Below are positions 16,231-24,214 of a DNA stretch of 24,238 nucleotides, piece after piece. The position numbers and the translations under genes were made by a program. The stretch is taken from assembly GCA_946480525.1 (NCBI GenBank), contig CAMLLA010000009.1, forward strand, positions 1 to 24,238. The letters run 5' to 3'. Numbering within the stretch: position 1 is the stretch's first letter; each line of letters opens with the position of its first letter. Under the pieces are notes generated by a model. That model searched no databases. It saw only the letters and a program-made list of their open reading frames with translations, and was not told the DNA's origin. This stretch comes from an uncultured Asticcacaulis sp. (GTDB lineage: Bacteria > Pseudomonadota > Alphaproteobacteria > Caulobacterales > Caulobacteraceae).

Positions 16231-17735
16231 AAGCCGTCCTTCTCTCACTGCTCCTGATCCTGCCTGCCACTTCCCAGGCCGCCGACAGTACGACCAACCC
16301 GCAGTTCACAGCGGCGCGCGCGGCGCTGAAGACCGCGCTCGAGCGGCCGAAACCGGTGCGGCGGGCGCGCAATGTCATCCTGTTCATCGGCGACGGCATG
16401 GGGATCAACTCGGTCACCGCCGGCCGCATCCTGGCCGGACAGGCGCGCGGCCGGGACGGCGCCAGCTATCGCCTGTCGTTCGAAACCCTGCCCTATTCCG
16501 GCCTGTCGAAAACCTATTCCGCCGACAAGCTGGTGACCGACAGTTCCAACGGCATTTCGGCCATTATGACTGGGATCAAGACCATCAACGCCGCCACGGG
16601 CGTCGACGACACCGTCATCGGCAAGGATTGCCAAAGCGCGCTCAGGGCCCGCATCCCGACCCTGTCCGAACGGGCGGCGCGCGCCGGCATGGCGACCGGC
16701 GTGGTGACGACGTCGGGCGTGACCGACGCCACCCCGGCCGGCGCCTATGGCCACGCACCGTTTCGCGGCTGGCGCGCCGACGCCGACATGCCGCCCGAAG
16801 CCATTGCCGCCGGCTGCATCGACCTGGCGCGGCAGCTGGTCGAAGCGCCCAAGGACATCCGGCTCGATGTCGCCTTTGGCGGCGATCTCAACATGTTCGT
16901 GCCCGCGGGCCAGGGCGAAGGCCGCCGCAAGGATGGCCGCGACCTGACCGCGACCTGGCTGGGATATGACCACGCCCGGCTGGTCCGCGACGCCGCAGGC
17001 CTGCGGGCGCTGGACACCCGCGCCGCCGGGCCGGTCCTTGGCCTGTTCGCGGGCGGCGACCTGCCTTCCGCCGCCGACCGGCCGCAGACCGTGCCCAGCC
17101 TGGCGGAGATGACGACGACGGCCATCGACCTCCTGTCGCGCGATCCCGACGGCTATGTCCTGCTGGTCGAATCGGCCGCCATCGACAAGTGGCATCATCA
17201 GAACAACGCCTATCGCGCCCTGACCGAAGTCGATGAACTGTCCAAGGCCGTGGAAGCGGCGATGGCCCGCACCAATGCGCGCGACACCCTGATCATCGTG
17301 ACCGCCGACCACAGCCACGGTCTGGTCCTGACGGCGGGCAGCAGCCGCGACGAACCGGTTCTGGGTCTCGTTCGCCAGCACGGCGAAATCATGCCCGACG
17401 GCAACGGCCGCCCGCGCACCACCCTGTCCTACGCCACCGGCCCGTCGGGCCCGAAGGACAGCGCGCCCCAGGCCATCCCCGACGAGGCCACTGTCCTCAT
17501 GCCCGATTACAAGCAGCCGGCCCTGACCTACATGACCAGCGCCCAGCACGCGGGCGAGGATGTTCCCGTCTATGCCAGCGGCCCCGACGCCGATCTTCTG
17601 ACCGGAACCTTCGAATCCAACTACATCTATCAGGTCATGGCCCATGCCCTCGACCTCGATGCGCGCTTGCAAGATGGCGCTCCCAAGGTAAAGTCGGCGC
17701 CCGGGACCAGGGAGCAGGCAGATGGACGGAGATAA
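16227..17735 (+). CDS. Alkaline phosphatase, PhoA family
   Basis: Secreted metal-dependent phosphomonoesterase, 502 residues, with a signal peptide ending SQA at residue 18. Comparison with the E. coli PhoA active site shows every main residue: D56 in FIGDGMG, nucleophile S106 after D105, D167 and T169 in DATPAG (PhoA D153/T155), R180 (R166), E315, D320 and H324 in VESAAIDKWHH (E322/D327/H331), D361-H362 in TADHSH (D369/H370), and H441 in SAQHAGEDVP (H412). It should therefore be active. A frame extending upstream to 16053 only reads through GH115; the ATG overlapping the GH115 stop (ATGA) is the natural start. Being locked inside a glycosidase operon suggests dephosphorylation of a glycan breakdown product rather than general phosphate scavenging. 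I saw no Pho box. Confidence 0.92.
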   Translation: MKAVLLSLLLILPATSQAADSTTNPQFTAARAALKTALERPKPVRRARNVILFIGDGMGINSVTAGRILAGQARGRDGASYRLSFETLPYSGLSKTYSADKLVTDSSNGISAIMTGIKTINAATGVDDTVIGKDCQSALRARIPTLSERAARAGMATGVVTTSGVTDATPAGAYGHAPFRGWRADADMPPEAIAAGCIDLARQLVEAPKDIRLDVAFGGDLNMFVPAGQGEGRRKDGRDLTATWLGYDHARLVRDAAGLRALDTRAAGPVLGLFAGGDLPSAADRPQTVPSLAEMTTTAIDLLSRDPDGYVLLVESAAIDKWHHQNNAYRALTEVDELSKAVEAAMARTNARDTLIIVTADHSHGLVLTAGSSRDEPVLGLVRQHGEIMPDGNGRPRTTLSYATGPSGPKDSAPQAIPDEATVLMPDYKQPALTYMTSAQHAGEDVPVYASGPDADLLTGTFESNYIYQVMAHALDLDARLQDGAPKVKSAPGTREQADGRR

Positions 17736-18495
17736 GGTCAGGCCCGAGCCGCAGCCCGCGGAACGCGAACGGCGTGCCTATCACGATGTCGGCGACGACC
17801 TGATCCGGCGTATCCGCACGGGTGAGTTCGGCGCCACCGGCCGCCTGCCGACCGAGCGCGACCTGGCGCAGTGGTACGAGGTTGGCCGTACGGTTATCCG
17901 CGATGCCCTCGTCATGCTGGAGGTCAAGGGGCTTGTCGAGCCGCGCCAGGGTTCTGGCATCTATATCACGCAGCGCGCCTATGAAGCTGCGGCCCCCGAC
18001 GAGGTCCGCATCGACGCGTCCGCATCGGCCGGGCCTTTTGAACTGTTGCAGGCGCGGCAATGGCTGGAAAGCCATATCGCCCGGCTGGCCGCCGTCAACG
18101 CCACGCCTGAGGATATGGAGCTGATCGAGACGGCGTGCGACAACCATCGCCGCGCCCATTACGGCGAGCCCAAGGAAAACTACGACATCCAGTTTCATAT
18201 GGCCATCGCCCAGGCGACCCAGAATGCCGAACTGGCCCTGCTGGTCGGACAGCTTTGGCACCGTCGCGACAACAACCCCCTGTGGCGCAGTCTGAACGAA
18301 CACATCAAGGACGCCCACTACCGCGACCGCTGGGTGCATGATCACGACCTGCTGGTCGAAGCCCTGCGCCGGCGCGATGGCGACGCCGCCTTCGTCGCCA
18401 TGTGGAACCATATCGAGAACGTGAAATCCTTCCTGCTGGCCTCCAATGCCCTGGACGATCCCCGGCCCGCTCCCAAACGAAAGCCCCGCCCGTGA
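17722..18495 (+). CDS. GntR regulator, FadR/UxuR subfamily
   Basis: Transcription regulator of 257 residues. The N-terminal winged helix-turn-helix (about 18-85) contains LPTERDLAQWY, VGRTVIRDALVMLEVKGLV and PRQGSGIYI. The all-helical FCD ligand domain (about 105-240) has candidate metal ligands D155, H159, H208 and H230. The whole resembles UxuR/ExuR-type regulators, which respond to hexuronates. That fits its position behind an alpha-glucuronidase gene: glucuronate released by GH115 could be its signal. The gene overlaps the phosphatase gene by 14 bp, with AGGGAG shortly upstream of the ATG, and its stop overlaps the GH43 start. Candidate DNA targets are the palindromes at 11687-11702 and 13274-13287. 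Confidence 0.93.
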   Translation: MDGDKVRPEPQPAERERRAYHDVGDDLIRRIRTGEFGATGRLPTERDLAQWYEVGRTVIRDALVMLEVKGLVEPRQGSGIYITQRAYEAAAPDEVRIDASASAGPFELLQARQWLESHIARLAAVNATPEDMELIETACDNHRRAHYGEPKENYDIQFHMAIAQATQNAELALLVGQLWHRRDNNPLWRSLNEHIKDAHYRDRWVHDHDLLVEALRRRDGDAAFVAMWNHIENVKSFLLASNALDDPRPAPKRKPRP

Positions 18496-19412
18496 AATTC
18501 CCTGCCTTGAAATACCTGGCGTTCGCCGCCCTGCTGCCGGCCGTGTCCGCCCTGGCCGCCGAGCCGATCTCAAAGCGCTTCAACGCCGATCCGTCGCCGC
18601 ACGTCTTCGGCGGCAAGGTCTATGTCTACGCCACCAATGACCAGGACAATTCCGGCAAGTACTGGGATTCGACCGACTGGCGTCTGTTCAGTTCGAAAGA
18701 CCTGAAGTCATGGACGGACGAAGGCTCGTTCCTGTCGGTGACGGTGTTCAAGTGGGCCCGACCGGACGCCAAGGCGTGGGCGCCGGAAGCTGCCCACCGC
18801 AACGGCAAATACTATTTCTACGCCCCGGTGGGTGGAGACAAGATCGGCGTCGCCGTCAGCAAACACCCAAAGGGTCCCTTCAAGGACGCCCGCAGCGATG
18901 CCCTGATCGACAAGGCGCGCGACGCCAATGCCGGCGCCGAGCCGATCGACCCGGCCGTGCTGGTCGACGACGACGGCCAGGCCTATCTCCTGTTCGGCAC
19001 GCGCGTCCCCAAGATCGTCAAGCTCAAGGCCAACATGATCGAGACGGACGGACCGATCCTTGATATCAGGGTTGACGGCTTCCCGGCGGACGACGCCAAG
19101 AAGAAGTATGGCGAAGCCCCTTACCTGCACAAGCGCAACGGGCTCTACTACTTCACCTTCTCGACGGGCTGGCCGGGCCAGATCGTCTATGCGACGTCTA
19201 AGACACCGATGGGACCCTACACCTATCGCGGCGTGGTGCTCGACTATCTCGACATCAGCACCAACCACCAGGCCATCATCGATTTCAAGGGCCGGTCCTG
19301 GCTCTTTTATCACGACAATCTGCTGGATGGCGGCGGAAGCCACAAGCGGTCGATCACCTTCGCGCCCCTGACCTATGGCGCCGGCGACAGTATTGTCGAA
19401 GTGAAAAAGTAA
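18492..19412 (+). CDS. GH43 family glycosidase
   Basis: Secreted five-bladed beta-propeller glycosidase, 306 residues, catalytic domain only. GH43 enzymes are inverting beta-xylosidases, alpha-L-arabinofuranosidases, arabinanases or exo-galactanases. The GTG at 18492 overlaps the regulator's stop (GTGA) and gives a clean signal peptide ending ALA before AEPISKRF; a longer ATG frame from 18402 would bury the signal sequence. The catalytic triad is visible as D33 in NADPSPHVF (base), D153 in DPAVLVDDDG (pKa modulator) and E208 in YGEAPYLHKRNG (acid). The APEAAHRNGKYYFYAPV segment is also typical. It is the last gene of the GH115 operon, and its stop is 4 bp from the convergent sensor gene. Specificity within GH43 cannot be read by eye. 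Confidence 0.92.
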   Translation: MKFPALKYLAFAALLPAVSALAAEPISKRFNADPSPHVFGGKVYVYATNDQDNSGKYWDSTDWRLFSSKDLKSWTDEGSFLSVTVFKWARPDAKAWAPEAAHRNGKYYFYAPVGGDKIGVAVSKHPKGPFKDARSDALIDKARDANAGAEPIDPAVLVDDDGQAYLLFGTRVPKIVKLKANMIETDGPILDIRVDGFPADDAKKKYGEAPYLHKRNGLYYFTFSTGWPGQIVYATSKTPMGPYTYRGVVLDYLDISTNHQAIIDFKGRSWLFYHDNLLDGGGSHKRSITFAPLTYGAGDSIVEVKK

Positions 19413-19416
19413 GGCC

Positions 19417-22400
19417 TCAGCCTGCCATCACCTCGTTCTCGGCGTCATAATGCCGCCAGGTGTTGCGCCCGCCCGCCTTGGCGCGATAAAGCGCCAGGTC
19501 GGCCGATTTATAGAGCGCGTCTTCCGTCGCACCGTCGCGCGGAAAAGCCGCCACGCCGATACTGGGGCTGGTTTGCAGGCGATGCGCCTGGAAATGAACG
19601 GCGGCAACAAAGCTGTCGACAATGCGCCGGCACACGATATCGACGTCGCTGATCGCGGGCGCTCCCATCAAAAGTATGGCGAATTCGTCACCGCCGAGGC
19701 GCGCCACGCAGTCGTTTTCGCGCAGGACGGCGCGCAAGCGGATCGCCGCCTCCTTCAGGAGCGCGTCACCGGCGTCGTGGCCCAGAGTGTCATTGACCTG
19801 CTTGAAGCGGTCAAGGTCGATCAGCAGGAGGCTGAAGCCGGTCTTTTCCCGGCGCGCCCAGGCCATCGCCTTGCGGATATCCTCGTGGAACATCCGCCGG
19901 TTGGGCAGGCCGGTCAGGGCGTCGAAATAAGCCATCTGCTCAAGCTTGGTCTGGCTCTGCATCAGTTCGGCCGTGCGCTCCTCGACCAGCGCTTCCAGCT
20001 GGCGCTGGCGGCGGCGCAGGACGCTGGTGCGCAGGTGAACCAGGGCGGTGATGGCCGAAATCCCTACGACGCCCGCCATGAGGTAGAACCACCAGCTCTG
20101 GTACCAGGCAGGCAGGACCTGGACGGGTACGCTGAGCGTGCGGCTGCTCCAGACACCGTCGCGGTTGGAGCCCTGGAGCTTCAGGACATAGCGGCCTGGC
20201 GGCAGGTGGGTATAGGTGGCGACGCGGTGGCTGGAATCGGTCTCGTTCCAGTCGTCCTCGAAACCTTCGAGACGATAGCGGTACCGGTTGCGGTCGGGCG
20301 CCGAAAGATCGAGCGCCGAGAACTCTACCGAGATAGTCTTGCCCGGCGGCACGATCAGCGTGACATCGGTTCCGGCCGCACTGTTGAACGGCGCGGCCGC
20401 CTGGGTTTCGCGGCCGATGCGAATATCGCTGACGACCAGAGGCGGCGCGTAACGCCAGGCCTCAAGCATGTCCGGCCGCACCACGATCGCCGCCGTGGCG
20501 CCGCTGAACAGAAGCTCGCCACTGGTCGTCAGCGTGCCCGAGCCGACCCAGTAGTTCATGACGGACAGACCGCTTTCCCGGCCGATCGCACGAACGGCAA
20601 AGCTGTCGCGATCAATGATGGCCAGGGCGGAATCCGTCGATGCCCAGATACGCCCCCTGGCATCGGTCAGCAACTTGTCGACATTGGGATCGGGCAGCCC
20701 ATCCCTCGTGCCGATACGGCGGAACACCGGCCGGCCTTTCGCGTCGCGTCCGGTCAGGACGTCGATGCCGCCGCCCGACGTGCCGACCCACAGCCGGCCC
20801 CTGGCATCGACCATCAGCGTGGTGACATAGCCCGCGCTCAAGCCATTGACGCCCTTGTCGGGCAGGATGTGCTCGATGCGCCCGTCACGCCCCAGGCGGT
20901 TCAGCCCGTTTTCCGTGCCGATCCAGATCGCGCCGTCCGGCGTGGCCGTCAGGAGCCGGGCGCGCTCATCGGTCAGGCCGGTAATGTGCAGCGGCTTGGC
21001 GTCGGGCCTGGCGGGATCGAAGCGCCAGACCCCATCGTGGCCGGCGATCCAGATGGCCGCGCCATCGCGCATCAGACTGGCGGTAATGGTCGTCGGATCG
21101 CGCCCGGGAATATGGACGCGCCTGACGGCCCGGCCGTCGCTGTCGCTGCGGTAAAGCCCCTGGCCGGTAGCGATATAGACCGCCTGATTCACAGGCAAGA
21201 CGTCCCAGACATAGTTCTGCGGCAGGGCGGTTTCAGGATGATGCGGATCGGACGCCAGGGTTCGCACCCTTCCGCTGACCGGATCGACGATGTCGATGCC
21301 CTTGCGCAGCAAGCCCATCCATATCCGGCCATCCGGCATTTCACGGATCGACAGGGCGCCGGATTCCGACATGTCGGAGGCACGGCCCGTGTCGCCGGCA
21401 AGGACGGAAAACGCCCCCTGCTCCGGTGCATAACGGCTTAGGCCCTCACCCGTCGCCACCCAGATCAATCCCGACCGGTCGCGGTAAAGCGACCACACCT
21501 GGTCGAACAGAAGGCTGTTGGCCATGCTGGGATCGTGCGTGATCCGGCGCATGCGCATCGCGGCCACGTCGACCTTCACGATGCCGTGGCTATAGGTCCC
21601 AAGCCAGATTTCGCCAGGACGGACCTCGACGATCGTATTGACGCCTTCGCTCTGCAAATCACCCGCGCCGGGGCCCGCTACCGGCTTGACGCGCCCCGTC
21701 CCGGCATCGATCATATAGGCGCCGTGGCGCTGGGTCCCGACCCAGATGCGGCCCGAGCCGTCGCGATAGATCTGACGCACCGACGGCAGGCGGCCGTCAA
21801 GCGTCGGCAAGGCGATCTTTTCCGTACGGTTTCCATTGCGCCGGACGAGCCCGGTGGAAGTGCCGATCCACAGAGCGCCTGAAGGATCGCGCAGCAGCGC
21901 GGTGATCTTGTCGCTTGGCAGACCCTGGTCGATGCCTTTTTGAATCTTTCCGGTGCGCGGATCGAGGTGATCCAGCCCGCCCCAGGTGCCGACCCATAGC
22001 CCGCCCTTGCCGTCATCGACCATCGAGGTCACGGTGACGTGGCTGAGACCTCCGGGACCGGTGGTATAGGTCGTAAAGCTGTCGGTCGCGTCTTCGTAAC
22101 GCGCCAGACCGCCGACATTGGTCGCGATCCAGAGACGTCCCGCCGCATCGACCAGCAGGTTGCGCACGTCGATATCGGGCAGGCTACCCGCCGTATCGGC
22201 ATCGGGACGATAAAGGCGGAAACGGTAACCGTCCCATCGCACCAGCCCGTTCTGCGAGCCGATCCACAGGAAACCGTGACGGTCCTGAATCAGCGAGGTC
22301 GGGTTGCGGACGTCGGAGCTTTGCGTGGCGACATGCTGGAAGGTTTCAGCGGTGAAGCCGGTCCAGCGTTCCGCCGTCCATGCCGGCGCGGCCGCCAGTC

Positions 22401-22524
22401 CCCAGACCATGAGCAGGACGTTGGCCGTGAGCACGAGGCTGGCCATGAGCACACGGCTGGCAAGAGCACGGCAGGTGGATTTCGAACGGACTTCCGGAAC
22501 GATCCTCATGTCGGAGTCTTGCAC
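19417..22524 (-). CDS. Periplasmic beta-propeller/Y_Y_Y sensor fused to GGDEF diguanylate cyclase
   Basis: Membrane sensor of 1035 residues that should make c-di-GMP. An N-terminal hydrophobic segment (about 25-50) leads into a large periplasmic region of repeated two-component-regulator propeller blades (many GxLWIGT / GRLWVGT repeats such as HGFLWIGSQNGL and GRLWIATNVGG), about 60-700. A Y_Y_Y domain follows (RYRYRLEGFEDDWNETD, LPPGRYVLKLQGSNRDG). A transmembrane helix at about 812-831, a short coiled linker, and a GGDEF domain complete it. The cyclase has DALTGLPNRR, DLDRFKQVND, an intact GGDEF at 944-948 and an RxxD inhibitory site (REND, 935-938), so it is predicted to be active and product-inhibited. 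The periplasmic part resembles Bacteroides hybrid two-component glycan sensors. The start is uncertain: GTG 22524 or ATG 22509 (residue 6). Confidence 0.92.
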   Translation of the reverse strand: MQDSDMRIVPEVRSKSTCRALASRVLMASLVLTANVLLMVWGLAAAPAWTAERWTGFTAETFQHVATQSSDVRNPTSLIQDRHGFLWIGSQNGLVRWDGYRFRLYRPDADTAGSLPDIDVRNLLVDAAGRLWIATNVGGLARYEDATDSFTTYTTGPGGLSHVTVTSMVDDGKGGLWVGTWGGLDHLDPRTGKIQKGIDQGLPSDKITALLRDPSGALWIGTSTGLVRRNGNRTEKIALPTLDGRLPSVRQIYRDGSGRIWVGTQRHGAYMIDAGTGRVKPVAGPGAGDLQSEGVNTIVEVRPGEIWLGTYSHGIVKVDVAAMRMRRITHDPSMANSLLFDQVWSLYRDRSGLIWVATGEGLSRYAPEQGAFSVLAGDTGRASDMSESGALSIREMPDGRIWMGLLRKGIDIVDPVSGRVRTLASDPHHPETALPQNYVWDVLPVNQAVYIATGQGLYRSDSDGRAVRRVHIPGRDPTTITASLMRDGAAIWIAGHDGVWRFDPARPDAKPLHITGLTDERARLLTATPDGAIWIGTENGLNRLGRDGRIEHILPDKGVNGLSAGYVTTLMVDARGRLWVGTSGGGIDVLTGRDAKGRPVFRRIGTRDGLPDPNVDKLLTDARGRIWASTDSALAIIDRDSFAVRAIGRESGLSVMNYWVGSGTLTTSGELLFSGATAAIVVRPDMLEAWRYAPPLVVSDIRIGRETQAAAPFNSAAGTDVTLIVPPGKTISVEFSALDLSAPDRNRYRYRLEGFEDDWNETDSSHRVATYTHLPPGRYVLKLQGSNRDGVWSSRTLSVPVQVLPAWYQSWWFYLMAGVVGISAITALVHLRTSVLRRRQRQLEALVEERTAELMQSQTKLEQMAYFDALTGLPNRRMFHEDIRKAMAWARREKTGFSLLLIDLDRFKQVNDTLGHDAGDALLKEAAIRLRAVLRENDCVARLGGDEFAILLMGAPAISDVDIVCRRIVDSFVAAVHFQAHRLQTSPSIGVAAFPRDGATEDALYKSADLALYRAKAGGRNTWRHYDAENEVMAG

Positions 22525-22741
22525 GCCTTACGCTTTGAACAGGCGCGGCATCAGCGCCGGCCTGGACATATCCTACGGCGAAAAATGAAATAGCCGCTTA
22601 GGAAGTAGAGTTAATGCAATACCTCCGGCTTAACTTTTTGCGGCTCTTCAGATGACACCACGCCTTTTTTCCGTCCCTATTTGACGCTTTAGTGATGAGG
22701 CAAGGCTGGGACACGGGGGGCGAATCATTGAAAGGCTCTCG

Positions 22742-23305
22742 ATGAATTCGTTTAAATACAAAGCTTTGCTCGCCGCCCTCCCCCTTATGGTCGCCGTCTC
22801 GGGCTGCGCCAGCCACAAATACGTCGACGAAAAGGTCGGCGTGGTGAGCGGCCGTGTCGACCAGCACGATTCGCATCTCACCGAACTGGACAAGACGACT
22901 CAGGAAGCGCTTGACCGCGCCACGGCGGCCGGCAAGCTGGCCGAAGGCAAGTTTGTCTATTCGGTCGTACTGAGCGACGACTCGATCAAGTTCGACACTG
23001 AAAAAGCCAACCTGTCCGACCAGGCCAAGGCAACCCTTGCGGACCTTGCCACCCGGCTGAAGTCCGACAACCGCAACGTCTATCTTGAAATCCAGGGCTA
23101 TACCGACTCGACCGGTACCGACGCCGTCAACTATCGCCTGGGGCAGGAGCGCGCCGACAGTGTCCGCCGTTTCCTGAACAGCCAGGGTGTCGCCCTGAAC
23201 CGCATGGCGTCGATCTCCTACGGCTCGGAGCAGCCGGTCGCGACCAACAGCAACTCCGCCGGCCGTGCCGCCAACCGCCGCGTAGTCATCGTCGTCCTGT
23301 CCTAA
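22742..23305 (+). CDS. OmpA-family peptidoglycan-binding lipoprotein
   Basis: Outer-membrane lipoprotein of 187 residues. The signal peptide carries a lipobox VSGC, giving lipidated C22. A helical stem (about 28-68, with charged and alanine-rich residues such as YVDEKVGVVSGRVDQHDSHL) links to a C-terminal OmpA domain (about 75-187). The domain has the peptidoglycan-binding features GYTDSTG, NYRLGQERADSVRRFL and NRRVVIVV (the conserved D and R that bind diaminopimelate). GAAAGG lies a few bases before the ATG. It is a single gene with its own promoter region (22525-22741), which also serves the divergent sensor. Its likely role is anchoring the outer membrane to the cell wall. It is not obviously part of the glycan system. 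Confidence 0.93.
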   Translation: MNSFKYKALLAALPLMVAVSGCASHKYVDEKVGVVSGRVDQHDSHLTELDKTTQEALDRATAAGKLAEGKFVYSVVLSDDSIKFDTEKANLSDQAKATLADLATRLKSDNRNVYLEIQGYTDSTGTDAVNYRLGQERADSVRRFLNSQGVALNRMASISYGSEQPVATNSNSAGRAANRRVVIVVLS

Positions 23306-23316
23306 TCGACCTTACA

Positions 23317-23356
23317 ATCGGCCTGCCGGTAGCGCGTAACGTCCTGGCAGGCCGAT
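23317..23356 (+). terminator. Stem-loop downstream of the OmpA-family gene
   Basis: Perfect 11-bp arms ATCGGCCTGCC (23317-23327) and GGCAGGCCGAT (23346-23356) flank an 18-nt loop, starting 11 bp after the stop codon. There is no T-run after the stem, so factor-independent termination is uncertain; it may act as a 3' stabiliser. Confidence 0.5.
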
Positions 23357-23362
23357 GGACCC

Positions 23363-23424
23363 CAGATCAGGATGATTTTAGCTGGAAGCATCATTCCGAT
23401 CTAAGTTTTGTTCTGTTGCGATAT
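23363..23424. repeat. Palindromic intergenic repeat, copy 2
   Basis: This matches the minus strand of 10573-10638. The 12-bp arms AGATCAGGATGA (23364-23375) and TCATTCCGATCT (23391-23402) surround a loop whose GGAAGC core is shared with copy 1. The shared flank AAGTTTT...GCGATATT follows. Two of the twelve arm pairs are mismatched here, whereas copy 1 is perfect, so copy 2 looks older or decayed. It lies between convergent genes. Confidence 0.7.
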
Positions 23425-23664
23425 TCAAGGTGAAGGCAGGTGGCGTGACAGGTCAGCACCCAGCATCGCCGCATAGGCGGTGTGATTACGGTTAGCGACA
23501 GCGCGTTCGTGGCGCTCATGGACGATATGCAGGGTAAAGGTGGCAATCACGACGAAGGCGCCTGTGGCCACGGCGGACCAGGCCAGATAGCGCTGCCCCT
23601 GTGCAATCAGTTCCGGATCGTCACGGTCGCACGCCGTTTCATGTAGCGCCTGGCTGTCGTCCAT
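23425..23664 (-). CDS. Small single-TM membrane protein, unknown function
   Basis: A 79-residue protein I do not recognise. AGAGG stands 7 bp before the ATG, which supports real translation. The N-terminal 25 residues are acidic and polar (MDDSQALHETACDRDDPEL), followed by one clear hydrophobic helix, about 27-49 (YLAWSAVATGAFVVIATFTLHIV). A basic, histidine-rich stretch, HERHERAVANRNH, comes next, then a short tail. It is probably an inner-membrane protein with the N-terminus in the cytoplasm or periplasm undetermined. It converges on the OmpA-family gene, with repeat copy 2 between them. No catalytic motif is visible. Confidence 0.6.
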   Translation of the reverse strand: MDDSQALHETACDRDDPELIAQGQRYLAWSAVATGAFVVIATFTLHIVHERHERAVANRNHTAYAAMLGADLSRHLPSP

Positions 23665-23953
23665 CTTGAGCCTCTTCAGGGTTCACGGCCCTGATAGATG
23701 TCGTCCCGCAAAAATTCGGCGGGGTCTTGGATATGGCTATGTCAGCTTTCTGTAATGACGGCGGCGTCGCGCAATTTCCGACAAACCACGCTGCGCCACA
23801 TCGGTTCCGTCACAAAAACGGCAATTGATTCCATTCGATATTTTTTTCATTTTTTCGCTGAAAAGAAGAATAGTATCGGTTTTTTATAAAATTGTGATCA
23901 TGGTCCGCAGCGCTCCAGTCAGTATAAAAATCTGAAAAAAATCAGGTGTAGGG
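23665..23953. other. AT-rich intergenic region before the sugar-transferase remnant
   Basis: This 289-bp stretch becomes strongly AT-rich from about 23820, with long T and A runs, and ends with a small inverted repeat CTGA..TCAG (about 23931-23944) just before the ribosome-binding site AGGTGTAGGG. It probably holds the promoters of the small membrane protein (minus) and of the remnant (plus). A 63-codon open frame at 23698-23889 has no ribosome-binding site or recognisable motif and is not called. Confidence 0.4.
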
Positions 23954-24214
23954 ATGAACTTCAACATAAGCCGGGCCCCCGCCCGGTATCGGCACACCCG
24001 CATGCACGGGTGGCTGATCAAAGGGCTAAAGCCACTGGCCCTGCGCGGTATCGACATCGTCGTTTCAGCAATCGCCATCTGTTTCCTGGCGCCTGTCTTC
24101 CTCGTCATGGCCGCAGTGCCGCCGCGCGAGGACAGCCTGGGACTGTCGCAGCTCCTGCAACTTTTCCTCGTCTTTGCCGGCGAGATGAGCCTGTTTGACG
24201 GCCGCGCGCGATAG
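23954..24214 (+). pseudogene. Internally deleted polyprenyl-phosphate sugar transferase (bacterial sugar transferase remnant)
   Basis: An 86-codon frame that joins the two ends of a bacterial sugar transferase (WcaJ/PssY/HfsE-type initiating enzyme). Residues 26-54 (KPLALRGIDIVVSAIAICFL and the following APVFLVMAAV) match the family's membrane re-entrant helix. Residues 62-86 (LGLSQLLQLFLVFAGEMSL then FDGRAR) match the family's SLDELPQLxNVLxGEMSLVGPRP end motif in degraded form. The roughly 100 residues between them, including the catalytic KFRTM and DE region, are missing, and the DEL and GPRP motifs are lost. The frame stays open and has a good ribosome-binding site (TAGGG), so a small membrane peptide could still be made, but it should be inactive as a glycosyltransferase. 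A deliberate mini-protein is less likely than a decayed gene. Confidence 0.6.

Noticed and set aside
16245..17672. 475-codon minus-strand open frame
   Set aside because: Antisense to the alkaline phosphatase, which has every catalytic residue.
19450..21441. 663-codon plus-strand open frame
   Set aside because: Antisense to the propeller-GGDEF sensor; no recognisable motifs.
23698..23889. 63-codon plus-strand frame
   Set aside because: No ribosome-binding site, no motif, and it runs into T-rich intergenic DNA.
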